Assembly (NCBI GenBank): GCA_000499405.2
Contig: HG738139.1
Location: forward strand, 5,480,616-5,544,615
Source: Onchocerca volvulus
Lineage: Eukaryota > Nematoda > Chromadorea > Rhabditida > Onchocercidae
Direction of reading: 5' to 3'
DNA: 64,000 nt
The translations under genes and the position numbers were made by a program. Below are positions 52,155-64,000 of the stretch, piece by piece (positions within the stretch are counted from its first letter, which is position 1; each line of letters opens with the position of its first letter). The notes under the pieces were generated by a model, which saw only the letters and a list, made by a program, of their open reading frames with translations, searched no databases and was not told the DNA's origin.

Positions 52155-55100
52155 TTATTCACCTTTCAGACTGGACATCATCAACTGCGAACTGCAGGAT
52201 TGATCCACTGATGATCTTTGCTTTTGCTTCTTGTCTTTCATTCGCCGATTCTGAAAATTCGAAAATAATTGAAGGTACATAAAAATCCCTAGAAACTAAA
52301 TGGAATGAAATCAATGATTTCAAAAACTAATCAATATTTTTATACAATATCGTTTTGAACTTTATCCTAAAATAGTCTGATATGATTTCAAAAATTCATT
52401 CAAATAATGAAAACAGTTTTAATGGTGTCATAAGATCCATGTATCACCATCTATCAACAATAAAAATAATCCTGACGACTTCCAAACTTCTGTAATAAAT
52501 ATAAGAATTTCAAAATCTCAATATTTGTATGATAGAAAATGAAAAAGAGGCGAAAATTCACCTGAAACCAAATTTTGACTTGCCTCTCGGATAAGTACAA
52601 ATTTTTCGCCAGTTCGTATCGCTTCTGTTTGCTAACATAAGTACTGTAAAGGAATTCCTTCTCGAGTTCCAAGGTTTGATATTTGGTGTATGGTTTTCGC
52701 TTTTTCCTTGATGATATATTTCCAGTCCAGTCTAGTGTCGCATCTATAAAGCATATTTTATAGGTGTGAAAAAAATTAATTAGCTTTTTCATTTAAAAAA
52801 AAAAAAAAAAAAACCATTGACATCAACAATTGTTCTCACTGAAAATCTTTTTTCTATTGCAGGTCTGAATTAAATCTTTTAGTTTTCGAAAAGCAAAAAT
52901 CGATCAGTAATGGTATTCCAGTGTTAAATGCTAAAAATTATTTTATTTCAAAATTTGCCTTGTTGGAATACCCAAAATTGCAAAATCCAAAAAACTGTGA
53001 TAGCAATAATGCTAATGATGGAAACAAAGTGCAAACAATGTAATAGACTTTAGGTTTCTCGAAAAATTAAAGCCTTAAATATTTTGTTTTAATTGAGTCA
53101 AACTTAAATTCAAAATTTTATAAAATTCGGTGGTATATGAAACAAAAGTTATGCTAAAAAATGCAGTTTTTGCAGTGATCGTATTCCTTCTATTATAATT
53201 ATTGGGTTTGCAGCACAAGTTAATGTCAGAAACCCACTCATTAACCGAATTCTAATTACTGCTACCTTCGATTTTATCACCTGCAATATAACCTCTGCTG
53301 AAACTTAAATACAGCGAAGCCATATTCTCCGCACAATCAAGTAAAGCAAACGATCAGATTGAAGCAATTTATGAAGTAAATTGATAAAGTGGAATTGTGA
53401 CAAATGGAGAAAGTGAAGAAAATGTCATCAATGATTAGTTTGAAGATTTATGATGTGAAAGCCTTAAGATACAACTCGTTTAATTTCAACTTTTCACGGT
53501 CCCTAAAAGGCTTATCTTGATTATAATTCACAGGGTGATGAGCTTTTCTGAGCATTCATTTAAAAAATAGCTCCAAATAATTTTAACTAAGCAATTTTTT
53601 TTTTTTTTTTAAAGTACTTCCAATTTTTCAAATATTCTATCCGAATCTATTTCCTCTTATTTTATTTTCAAAGTAATTTATCCCCCTTTTCCATCATCTT
53701 CCTCTCTCTTGCCAATTCAAATTTCATTAGCTAGCAGTTTCATTTAACAAAAGTAATCTGTATAAGTGGAAATGGCGGATAATTCTGTAAGCGATCGTAA
53801 AAAGCTGAAGCAACAGATGGATGTTATGGTTGGGCTCTTGGAGAAATGAAATGGAGTAAATTAAAAGGACAGCATGAAATTCATATGAATTCATGTTACT
53901 CTTCATGCTGGAATATGAATATATCACAAGCTACCGTATTCCTTACATGAAAATTTGAACACTTAAATTCTCTCGTAGCTATCTAAAAATCCACCATAAT
54001 TCAATCGAAGGCGTTGACTTTCATCAGGATTAAAATTCTATAAATATGCAAATTATTTATTGTTTTATGCAGACCTCGAAGGAGAGATTCTAATATCTCA
54101 GTTTGACCTTTCATCATCATTCAACATGACTCACTCTTTCTTCGTCAAAAAATTTGATCGGTTTGAGCTAGTCGTGATATTTTAGAAACATACGTGATAA
54201 CTTCAGCAAAAGAAGGCGATAGTATTATAAATTCCATATAGATAGGCTTGTAGAGATCGAATGTGTAATGACAACGGTTGATCAAAAAATTTCTTAATTC
54301 TATGTAATTTCTATCTTTTAATTTCCATTGCCTTTTCATCTAGCTATTTGAAATTGCAATGATCCAATCAAAATTATTGTCAACTCCTTATTTGATTAAA
54401 TACGCTTCTTTTCAAAGTAGAAATGAATAAATTTTGTCACATGAATAAATCGATTTTTGAATTTTATTATTTTCCGCGCAGTTAACTAAATAAATCAGTT
54501 CTTCACCCGAAAAATAATTCGGTGTCTTTAACCAAAAAAACTCGTCATTTATTGTTTAGTCGAAAGAATCGAATTATAAAAATTCCAGTTTCTAAGGATT
54601 TTCGTTTCAACTTTTTTGATACCCTTAGTAATTCACGTATCTTTCTTGTTATGAGAAGAGAAATGAAAGTAATTCCATTGTTTGTCGTGTAAATAAACCG
54701 ATTTCCCTAAGCAAACAATCATTTGGATAATATTGAGGGAAACTACAGTATTCCAATTTTCAAGCATAGAGAGGAGCAAACATTTGTTCAGAAGAGGGAA
54801 ATATGGAGCTCAAGAAGGCTTTGAAAATGAAAGAAAGAAGAAATACCGATAGTGTTACAGTAATTTTGGCTGATCATTGCAGAAATCTGATTATTTGCGA
54901 ATAGATGAAAAATTTGATATGCCTTTTGTATGGTCCGAAAGAATTCCGGATGGTCGAGCCAAAGATAGAAGAAAAAAAGATATTTATCAAATGAGTTCAT
55001 CTACAACGATTGGTAATAAAAAAAAAAGGACAAAGTGAATGATCAGAGGGATGTTGCTTGATGATTTGATTGAAAGCGATAGAAATATTTAAATTTTGAT

Positions 55101-58100
55101 GAAAAATAAATGGTAAAAAATTTATCGAATACATAGCCTCATCAATTTATTCAAGTTTCACGGGAAAAAAGTTATAAAAATTTCGTTAGTTTCAGTATAT
55201 ATTTTCCAGAAGAAATCCAATGTTTAGAAATAAATCTATCGATTTGCTCTTAAATCTAAAAATACGAAAAAATGTTAATTAATTAAGAGATTAATATTTT
55301 TTCACATGCCAGCAAGAGCTTGATGAAAAAATTTTTGAAACTTACCAAATGAAATGAGGCATTTAACGATGAGAAAATCAATGATATTTATAACAGTTGA
55401 GTGATAATATTTACTACAGCTGGCGTAATAAACTTGTTTCAATAATCAGAGCATGGTGTCGGTGTTACGCAAAGAAGTCTTATCAGACATCAGTATCTCA
55501 GACAGATGATGGATTGGACTTTCGTTCCTTCATTTGTGCAAACCAAAAAGCAACAATCCATATCCTTCCATTTACTTTTTTAACTACTGTACACATAAAT
55601 GACAGGCGGCACACTTTCCAAATACAGAAATGATCTATGAATGCGAAGTTATAATTGGAATTATCTCCGAAGTGAATATCTCTAATTTGAATAATTGCTA
55701 TCTGAAGGAGTAGATATCAGTGATAGATAACTGAATCCATTCTATTGATAGTACTGTCTTGAAGTTCCATCAATGCAAGCAAGCAACTCATATCTTCGTT
55801 TATTTAAATGATCTAATTGCTTTGAAGAACTCTGATATCACTATGATGTTAAAAAATGGCAAAAGAAGAGAGGTTAAGAAGTCAAAGCAAAACTATTCGC
55901 ATCATCTGCGAAATTTCTTGAAAAAGTCATCAGTACAAATAAAACTGCCACAAAAAGTAATTAGTAGAAATTTTTTTTAATTTGGAAATTAAAGTAGCAG
56001 TTTCGTTATTTTCACTCTGTTCTGTCATGCGTCAAAATTTTGAAGAATATTAACATTGATTTGAAAGCATCAGCATTTCCATTTCTTTTCAACAAAAACC
56101 TTATTCCAATTAATCTACCCGTATTCTTCAGAAAATTCGTCAAAATTTTCCCCCAAATTTAGCGGCTATATTTAAATTTATGAACCTGTAAGATACCTTT
56201 TCCCAGGACACGATTAGATATCATCAAAAGCCTATGCCGCATTATCGTTTCTGTTTCTGGAGACGAAAAAAGGCCAATTTTTATGGCCATAAAAAATATT
56301 TTGTTGTCGGATTCGAGGTTAAATAATGATGGCGGCATTTTTATGTTTATTTTACCAGCTCCAGAAAAGAAAGATTACAAGTCATCTTTAGAAATATACA
56401 TCTGAAAACAATTTAGGAAAGATCTAATCTGGCATAGATATATGAAATTTTGCTAAAAAGATAGTAATGACGAGGGAAAGAAATTCAAAAAACGAGAAAA
56501 TAATCAATCAATTTCGTAAGATTTGTATTTCTCAATGTTAAAGTAAAGTATTGAAATACTGTAAAAAATGTGCTGAAAGGATTCAAAAAAAACTACAGCA
56601 CAAGCCATATTATTTCCCCTAAAGCAAAAAATTTCCAAGATTGTTTTGAATTTAAAATTTTTGTTTTTCGCTTTGGCCGTTTTCAAACGTTAGGCCAGAC
56701 AAATTACCTGTCGATTGTCTTCTAATTTCTTCATAGGAAAAGTAATGTGAAGAAAAAAGATAGAATGAAGGTGAGGGATAGAACTATTTATTTCAGGATA
56801 ACAAATCCATAAAGTTTACCTTTTAATTTAATAACGAATTTATGAAGTTAGAGATTTGATTAATATAAAGAAGCAATAAAAATCGATAAACTGCAGGGTT
56901 TGTTTGGGTTTTTATGCAAAAATGGCCATGTAAATATTGTAGAAAAGAAATCATTTAAAAAATGAAAAATTTCAAGACTTTTCTCATGTTCCCTATCGTA
57001 GGATAAAATTACTATATTTCCGAATAATAATCCGATAGTCTGATTCTCGGGAAGTAATTTGGGCATTCGGTAGCGAGTGTGCTTGAAGCAGATGATACCA
57101 GTAATATTAATAGTAACGAATACAATAGGAATATGAAATTGTTTATCCGACGATGTCATAAAATAAGATTAAGGTCTGGTATCAAAACATTTTTTATAGA
57201 TTACTCTCACACCTTACAATTTTGGTAACACCTGCACTCAACATTATATCAAGCTTAAAATTGAATGACAGTAATATTTTGACCCTAAAATTCTATACTA
57301 TTCTTTCCCGAGCTTCTTTTTTCGAATTAACTGATAATTTGTTTGTTTTAGTAAAATTATCATAAAAGTAGCACAATTTGAGAGAAACATTGTCTTTGAA
57401 ATACTTTAAATTGATAAGGCTAAAAATTCTTGATATTTCAATATATTTAAATTTGACATTCACTTAAAATATTTGTTAAATTTTTAAAATATGCAATTTC
57501 AACTTTATCTGTGTAGATTTATCATCTCTAAATTAATTTAGTAAAAATACTGAAATCGAAAACTTCAACTAGTAGCTTATATTAACTTTTTCCTTCTTTC
57601 TTCTTGCTTTTACGACATTCTATTTTCTTATAATTTAATTCGATGCCACATGTAAACATTAATAAAAAGAGAAGGAAAGGAAAATAGAACTTAGAGAAGT
57701 TTAAATTTGCACAGAAAGTAATGAGGACAATAAAATTTTAGTGACCATGTTCTGAGAACTACATCAAAGCAGTACCGCTCATATTACGTGCATCTTATTT
57801 CTATTTGCACTGGACATCTGGATTCGTCTCATAACTTGTAACTCTTGCATTTTCCTCGGACTGCAAAACTTTCCTATGTTTGGCGTTCTTTTGAATACGG
57901 TTTAGTTAATTCTTGGAAAAAAGCTTATCTATTCATGGAATTCACGAAAAATGTGAAATCGCACATATCCAATCATCTCATTTCATCGCACTATCGAACT
58001 TCCGTTTTTCCTTCTTAACAACCAACAATTGCCTTATTTTGGATCACTGATCTGATCAATTAATAAGTAAAATGTTTAATAATATTGTGAAAATTTTTGA

Positions 58101-60981
58101 ATTCGAAAATTTGCAGTTTAGTGATAATTAACAGAAAATATCGTAATCTTCTGTGAAAAATATACAATAACTATGTTTATTATTATCCTAAGCTTAGAAG
58201 TTGATAGGAATTTTTTCAACCTGGCCATTAATATACACACGTATAAACTTTTCGCTCTATGATGAATCATTCCATAACCTAAATTTTCTGTACTTAATTC
58301 TATGAAAAGTATATAATGACTACATTTAGCAATGCAACAGTTTAAATTTCCATTCATTGTCCGGTGGAGTCCCAAATATTGTTGGATATTGCGGTAAAAC
58401 AGCACAACAATGTCATCATTCGTAGCATTAACGATAGTTCGGATGTTTGTTGAAGAAGACTATTAGTAAGAGTAGTTAATAGTGATACTGATATCATTAT
58501 CGATTTCAAGAAATAATTTTAATTTATTGGTTTTGTTTGCAATTTGTCAAATTGTCAAATTCCCGGTCCCCCGCCTTCATTTCACCTTCTCCTTTCTCTA
58601 CAAAGCAATCTATCTTTGGCAAATTGTGCAACTATACAATTTTGCTAAACTTATAACCAGTACTAACAGGAACGGTAGCGACTTCATGCGTGACAGTCAA
58701 TCGCTCGACACTCTTTACTACCCGATTTTTCATTTTCTTCTCTCTCTCTTCTACTCCATCAAGCATTTTCTTCAACGGATGTTTTATATGAATTTCATTG
58801 GATCTTTAAAATTTCCGTATTCTTTCTTCACTCCTCTCTTTCTGTAGCATTTTTCGAATTTCGACGAATTCATCTTGATGTAACGAGAAATTCTCCGAAT
58901 TAAAACCCTCTCCTGTCCGATAGAATCTCTTGATTATTCGTTATACTTAATTCAAAATCTCTCTTTCTCTTTCTCTTTTCTTTCTCTCTCTTTTATCTCT
59001 CGTCAGTTTCTAAATATCAACACTCAAAAGGATATTGATAATTGTCTGATATGTTCTTCTATCATTCTGCTAAACTAATTTACCTATACATATAAGAAAA
59101 ACAGATGGATCTGACAATAAAAAAATTTATAAAGCAATCTTACGTAGGAGTGCTTAAAATTCTGCAAAATTACGCGATGATGAAAGTAAGCACGAATTAA
59201 TTAATTTAATAATTAATCAGGCTGCTGGAGACTCATTATTTGTTGTAGCTTTATTACGGACATGTTTCGAATGTTTCCATCCGAAACCAAATTGAAATAA
59301 AATTAATGTAGCAAGAATTGGTGCGCAATTTTTTTGAGGGACGAAATTCGACGATATGATATATACTACATTTCATAATTCATATTACTGCAAATTTTCT
59401 ATCTAGAGATTTTCGTGAAAACGAAGAATTTTGTAACAAATGAGAATAAAATTTTAGAATACCAATATTTAAATATTATAATCTAAAAAAGTGATGGTGA
59501 CATATTTTGTTACGAGTTCAGATTATAAAGTTCAAAGTAATTTTCTAATAATTTAAACAATCATAGGTTTAATTGCGAGTACCGTAGCTCACTAAATATT
59601 GAGCTACATAGCAAATTATTAATTATAATGAACAGTAACAATTAATATATTAGTAATATTAGTCAAATATTAATTAATGAAAAAAAAAAGCAAACCTGCT
59701 AAACCAGTCATATCTGTTACCATACTTCCTGGATATGGATGTGTACCAAAGTGGTACTGTTGTGGATAACCGTATGGCCATGTGTGTCCAGTAGCTACAG
59801 CTGCTGCATGAGCTGCATGAAAATTAGACCCGTAAAAATCTGCCTGACACATCGGATTCATCATATCAAAACCTGAATGAAAACTTTGGAACAAAATTTT
59901 TCTTAATAAAAATGTTTTATTGATTGTTAGCAACATAAATACAATATTAATAGTAAGTTAATGACCGAAGCATATCAATTAAAAAACAATTATATTATTT
60001 TCCAACGTAATAAATTGAAACAATTGGTGATAAACCAACCTATTATTAGCATTAATAGCAAATTTTGCCGCATTTTTTTTTTTTGCAAGATTAATGACTT
60101 CAAATTAAAAAAAAATAAATATTTGAAAATTTGTATAAAGTTGAAATATGTAAACTTGCCAGTTGCAGTAGATGGCGAAAGAAAAGCAGCTTTGGCGACA
60201 GCGTTTGGTGATGGTATTCCTGAAGAACCTAATGATGGCACACAGGATGATGCTGAAATAAATACTGTAAAAAATGTTTTCAAATTTGAATTTTTAATCA
60301 GATTAAAATTTGATCTCTCAGAATTTAGAAAAATTGATCTTATTGTTACCGGAAGCTGAAGAAACGGACGCAACGTTAGCGGCAACAGCAGCAGCTTGTT
60401 GCGCAGAAAGATGCGCAGCTTGAGCGGCAGCTGCAGCCTGATGCGAAGATGTCCAGTCATAACCGTACGGATAATGTTGTGAATGTCCGGCATGGACATG
60501 ATGCGTACCGGGCAAACTGCTCATCACATTCATCACTTGCGAAGATGAAGCGGACGACGAGCTGAAAATGCTGATAGTATGAAAATGATTAAAGATAAGA
60601 ATATGAACCGTCAAACGGTTCACTAATACTTTTTGATTTCTAAAAAAACATGAATTACAGGACCATTCTTCATCGATTGTTTTTTAATATTGAACTTTTC
60701 TTTTTTGGGAAGAAGTTTTACTCATAATTTGAAAAATACTGTACGCGATACCTTGTTGCGAAAGCAGGAGGAGTTCTGGTCCTGTCGTTTTCGTTTGTCG
60801 CACTTGATACTGAAATACTTGAAGATGATGCAGCTGTAGCAGCAGCTGTGGTTGCAATTGCAGCTACAGAAACTGGCGCTGTAACGTTAGCGGCAAATTT
60901 CTGGTAGAACGGTTTATCCATAAAACTTCCGGAGAAGCCGAACGATGCCGGATTGTTGATACCGTTCATCACAGAAATCAT
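52155..60981 (-). CDS. Posterior Hox gene, AbdB class (nob-1/php-3-like), 329 aa
   Basis: Six exons close in phase: 60752-60981, 60350-60561, 60160-60252, 59696-59872, 52562-52743 and 52155-52250. The protein opens [16 protein letters not shown]. It has Ala-rich runs in exons 1 and 2 ([17 protein letters not shown]) and His/Tyr-rich parts ([29 protein letters not shown]). It reaches a lone Trp (W243 in LDWTG), as in AbdB-class proteins that lack a full hexapeptide. The homeodomain spans residues 249-308: [44 protein letters not shown], then NRRMKDKK after the last intron, which falls between Q50 and N51. The tail is short ([11 protein letters not shown]...). AbdB-class factors pattern the posterior body. 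C. elegans has egl-5, nob-1 and php-3; the YVSKQKR and [10 protein letters not shown] features favour the nob-1/php-3 type, but I cannot exclude egl-5. One intron uses a GC donor. Confidence 0.93.
52744..59695 (-). other. 6.95 kb intron of the Hox gene
   Basis: This single intron lies just before the homeobox exon. It holds no supported coding exon; the several 60-120-codon frames are AT-biased and lack splice context. The length suggests that cis-regulatory elements may lie inside it, as is common for Hox genes (inference). Confidence 0.6.
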
Positions 60982-62188
60982 ATCATTAGATAATATAGAA
61001 AGTTATACTGCACACAGAGAGGTTTATTCCTGAAATTTGAAGTTGAAATAAAGGATTAAGTATTATGAAAAGAATAAAGTTCAACAAGACGAAATTGATA
61101 AGTTTTTTGATTGATTAAGTGATTAATTTTTCAGCATTTTATCTCTAAAAATCAAAATTTATTCAATTTCCGGAAAATTCAATCCATTTTCTAATGAAAA
61201 GATGAGCGAAAGCTATTGCTAATTTCATATAATACTACTGCAAATGTGAAATTGTTGTCACATCCTATATTTAGTTTCAAATTATTCTCATACCAAATTT
61301 AGTTTCAGGTTATTCTCATACCAACTTACATTAGTTTACCTTTCAAAATTTCTATCGTCCTCATAAGGAATAAATTTCGTTTCTTCTCTCATATATCTGA
61401 AGACGAATTCAAAAAGAAATAATTGTTGTAATATGCCTATTTTTCTTTCTTTTTTTTTCCTTGCTTTAACTTGAAAAATACAGTTGATTCATCAGCAAAT
61501 AATATACAAATGAAAACCGTATCATGCCGATACAACAAGAGAGGGACTTGAATTAGATGATTTCCTGATAGAGCAATCAAATGAACCATCAACTTCACTT
61601 TTTTCTCTATCTTCTTTTATTTCAAAAACCTTCAGAAAAAAGGAAAAAAAAATTGCATTGTCAAAAAATAGTGTAAAATATATATTTGCCATAAAGCAAA
61701 GTTAATATTTGAGGAAATCCTTTTCTGTCAAGCATTTTTTCGACGAAGGATGAGCTACTGAAGGAATACTTCACAAACTTTTGTAAGCGGTTGACGGGCC
61801 AGCAAGACAAGGCCACTCGTTCAAGTTTTGTTTTTATTAAGACCGAACCAAATTCTAAAAAAATTATTCCAAAATATTTAACTTAAGCTCATACATATTT
61901 TAATGGTTGTTACTCGGGTTGCTAATCTTTCTTACCTCTCGCAGCTTGCTTTTACTTTTATCTTTTATCGTACTTTATTATCATCTCCAAATCATAAAGT
62001 TGTGTTCAAGTTGGGTTCAAATCGAAAGTAAAAAAAAAAAGAGAATGCACTAATTGTCAAATATTTGAAAATACTAAAAATTACTGATATGAATTGAAAT
62101 ATTGCTTCAATGTTGAAAAACCAATTGTGCGTTTGTATTTGTCAAACGCTTTCCGAATTCTCAATTAATAACAATTTATGTGTACATT

Positions 62189-62324
62189 GGCATACACATA
62201 TAGACACACATATACACATGCGTGTGTGTGTGTGTGTGTGCACGCACACACATTATGCACATGCATGCACACACATATATGTGCATGCATGCACAACATG
62301 TATGCACACATGCATGTATACATC
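62189..62324. repeat. CA/TG-rich compound microsatellite
   Basis: Runs of CACA and GTGT alternate with GCATGC and TATG steps (for example GTGTGTGTGTGTGTGTG at 62223-62239). The open frames seen on both strands here are by-products of the repeat. Confidence 0.9.
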
Positions 62325-62543
62325 GTTTCAACAAATCTAGTTTTCAACATCGAACGAATAACGGTGATTTTTTGTAAAAGATTGCAAAATTTGTCTAAAA
62401 AGTGGCACCTATTTTCAAATGATCAGACAAAAAATTTTCTTTGAACTATCGTTTTCTGAACTGCTACATGAGGTTATACCGTTTTTGATACCTAAATTAA
62501 AATAATGGCACGATGTATCATTGATTGATACGATTGATACGAT

Positions 62544-62585
62544 CAAAATTGGGCATTGATACGATCATATCAATGCCCAATTTTG
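62544..62585. repeat. Perfect 18-bp inverted repeat with 6-nt loop
   Basis: CAAAATTGGGCATTGATA (62544-62561) is followed by CGATCA and then its exact reverse complement (62568-62585). GATAC/GATCA steps repeat immediately upstream (62521-62543). Confidence 0.95.
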
Positions 62586-64000
62586 TGTATTGTAGTATAA
62601 AATATCATATTTTCATGATGTTTGTCTTATAAAGATGATAAATATTGACCGGAATTCTACGAAAATTAATCTGCTTATTAAATTCTATGATGTTTTTCAA
62701 ATAAGCTGAAGTGGAAATTAAAATCAGTGCAAGTACAGAGATGTCAAGTTAAACAATAGAACCGAATCTTTAGTCTAGCAATAAAATTATTTTGAATTTA
62801 TCACTAAAGAAAAAAATAATAAAAATTCCATATTGACTTCTGATACAACCTGTTAAGCATGTTGCTAATTTTTCACTCATCATATCAGTTCTTTTCAGTA
62901 TTTCATTCCAAGAAAGAAAGTTTTTGTTATAAACTATGCTTAAAACAAAGTTGCTCATGTATTAAAATTGCACAGAATGTTTCAAAGTGTTATTAACAGT
63001 ATAAATGAATATGTCTAATTACATTAAAATTTTCTCCAAAGTATTAAAAATGTGTAAAATCATTCGACATTTTCTCTGTTATACTAACAATGTTATAAAT
63101 TAGGTACAAGCAAAATTTTATAATTTATGAAGTAAATTTTCCTTTTCCGTGTCAGATGTCCATAGAATGTAAATATCCAGAATCCCCGGAGATATTCGGA
63201 AGAGAAAGTAATTATTCTTGGAACATGGGAAATTAATCGACGTTTAAAAATCAACTTATTTTTAGACATTGCAAATGCCGTTCAGATGCTGAATAACTAC
63301 TTATCACTTATTTTTCTGTGCGAAATTACAATAACGAATAGGAATTCTTGGAGTAGTAAATTAATTGATAATTTATTTTTAAACAAATCTAAGTCATGTA
63401 CAGTCTTTTTTATGTGAAAATTTTCTTTATTATTATTCAAAGATAAATAAAAATTATGATAGCGATATTTATGTTTTTTATGGCGAATATAAATCATGAA
63501 AATTGTAGGAAAAAAGGGGAATATTTGGCGAAAGAAGGGATGATAAAGGAAAAGAGACATAAATATTGTAATAGCCCAATATTTTGATAGTAATATAAAG
63601 CCAACGATGGTGTTAAAGGCATATAAAATGTTTGATACGATAATCCATCTCAATTGGTTCATGAACGATTGTCATAGTTACAGTTATTGCCGTTGCAACC
63701 TGCTAGCAGCATCATCGTGATCACAAGAAAATTGCTATTCTTCAAGTTAAATTATCCGCTAATGGTTGCTTCCGAAATTTTCGTCAAATTTCATACTACT
63801 AATTGGTTGGTTTTATTTTATTAATTAACATTTAAAGCAATTCTTCATTTATATACTTATTATCATTTCGCTATTCCAATCGTTCAGCCTATTTGTATTG
63901 TATAAACTATAATAAAAGATTTTCTAGGACTCTGTAAATATTTTCATTTCAGTAAATTTCTTAACAGTAAGAAAATAGTGCCTTGATTACAGTCAGAATT

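Larger units (their letters stand above)
60982..64000. other. Upstream region of the Hox gene to the window edge
   Basis: About 3 kb with no supported exon. It contains the Hox promoter region, a CA/TG microsatellite (62189-62324) and a short perfect hairpin (62544-62585). The minus-strand frame 63297-63662 is hydrophobic but AT-driven and has no splice or domain support. Confidence 0.55.

Noticed and set aside
58482..58847. 121-codon plus-strand frame in the Hox intron, considered as a nested gene
   Set aside because: No recognisable domain or neighbouring exons; pyrimidine-rich tract gives an artefactual Ser/Phe/Leu-rich frame.
59990..60499. 169-codon minus-strand frame, the longest in the window
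   Set aside because: It is a wrong frame over Hox exons 2-3 and their introns; the in-phase Hox model explains this region.
62110..62444. Cys/His-rich frames, superficially like a metal-binding protein
   Set aside because: They are translations of the CA/TG microsatellite on both strands.

Overview
This is a 64 kb piece of an AT-rich nematode nuclear genome, most likely a filarial or other spirurid worm. The evidence is direct. There are short exons split by introns with T-rich ...TTTCAG acceptors, two cuticle collagens, a zona-pellucida (cuticlin-like) protein, a nematode FMRFamide-like peptide of the FLP-24 type, a Patched-related protein and an AbdB-class Hox gene. Assignment to the filarial group is inference from composition and gene content. 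Nothing looks bacterial or viral, and I see no transposon. No tRNA or rRNA gene is recognisable.

Layout. The left edge holds the 3' exons of a Patched-related gene (+, 497-1641), tail to tail with an MLH1 mismatch-repair gene (-, 1799-6274). After a divergent 1.5 kb gap come two tandem, structurally matched cuticle collagen genes (+, 7777-10669 and 13567-17250; each predicted at 303 aa with six exons). A long minus-strand block follows: a SETDB1/MET-2-type H3K9 methyltransferase (17983 to about 27245), a set of unrecognised exons just upstream that may be its 5' extension or a separate gene (27518-29176), and a ZCCHC8 homologue of the NEXT RNA-surveillance complex (30352-33574, with a possible extra 5' exon at 34618-34734). 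Then, still on the minus strand, come a ZP-domain protein (36493-39134, 5' end unresolved), a small heat-shock protein (40813-41913), an FLP-24 neuropeptide precursor (44415-45314) and a posterior AbdB-class Hox gene (52155-60981, 329 aa, with a 6.95 kb intron). Gene-poor stretches surround the Hox gene.

How the genes relate. No single pathway unites the window. MLH1 (DNA repair), SETDB1 (chromatin silencing) and ZCCHC8 (nuclear RNA decay) are housekeeping nuclear functions. The collagens and ZP protein are cuticle or matrix genes. flp-24 and the Hox gene are neural and patterning genes. SETDB1 and ZCCHC8 lie on the same strand and could be co-transcribed, but the gaps of more than 1 kb make this only a possibility.

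Most exon boundaries were set by hand from reading frame, splice consensus and phase agreement. The collagens, FLP-24, sHSP and Hox models, and the ZP model from its second exon on, close in phase from end to end. The MLH1, SETDB1 and ZCCHC8 models are certain as to family but have some approximate internal junctions. I found no convincing evidence of a wholly new system. The most notable items are a tandem repeat that duplicates a splice donor, a GC-AG intron forced by phase, a 110-nt imperfect hairpin, a noncanonical zinc-knuckle spacing and the unrecognised exons beside SETDB1.
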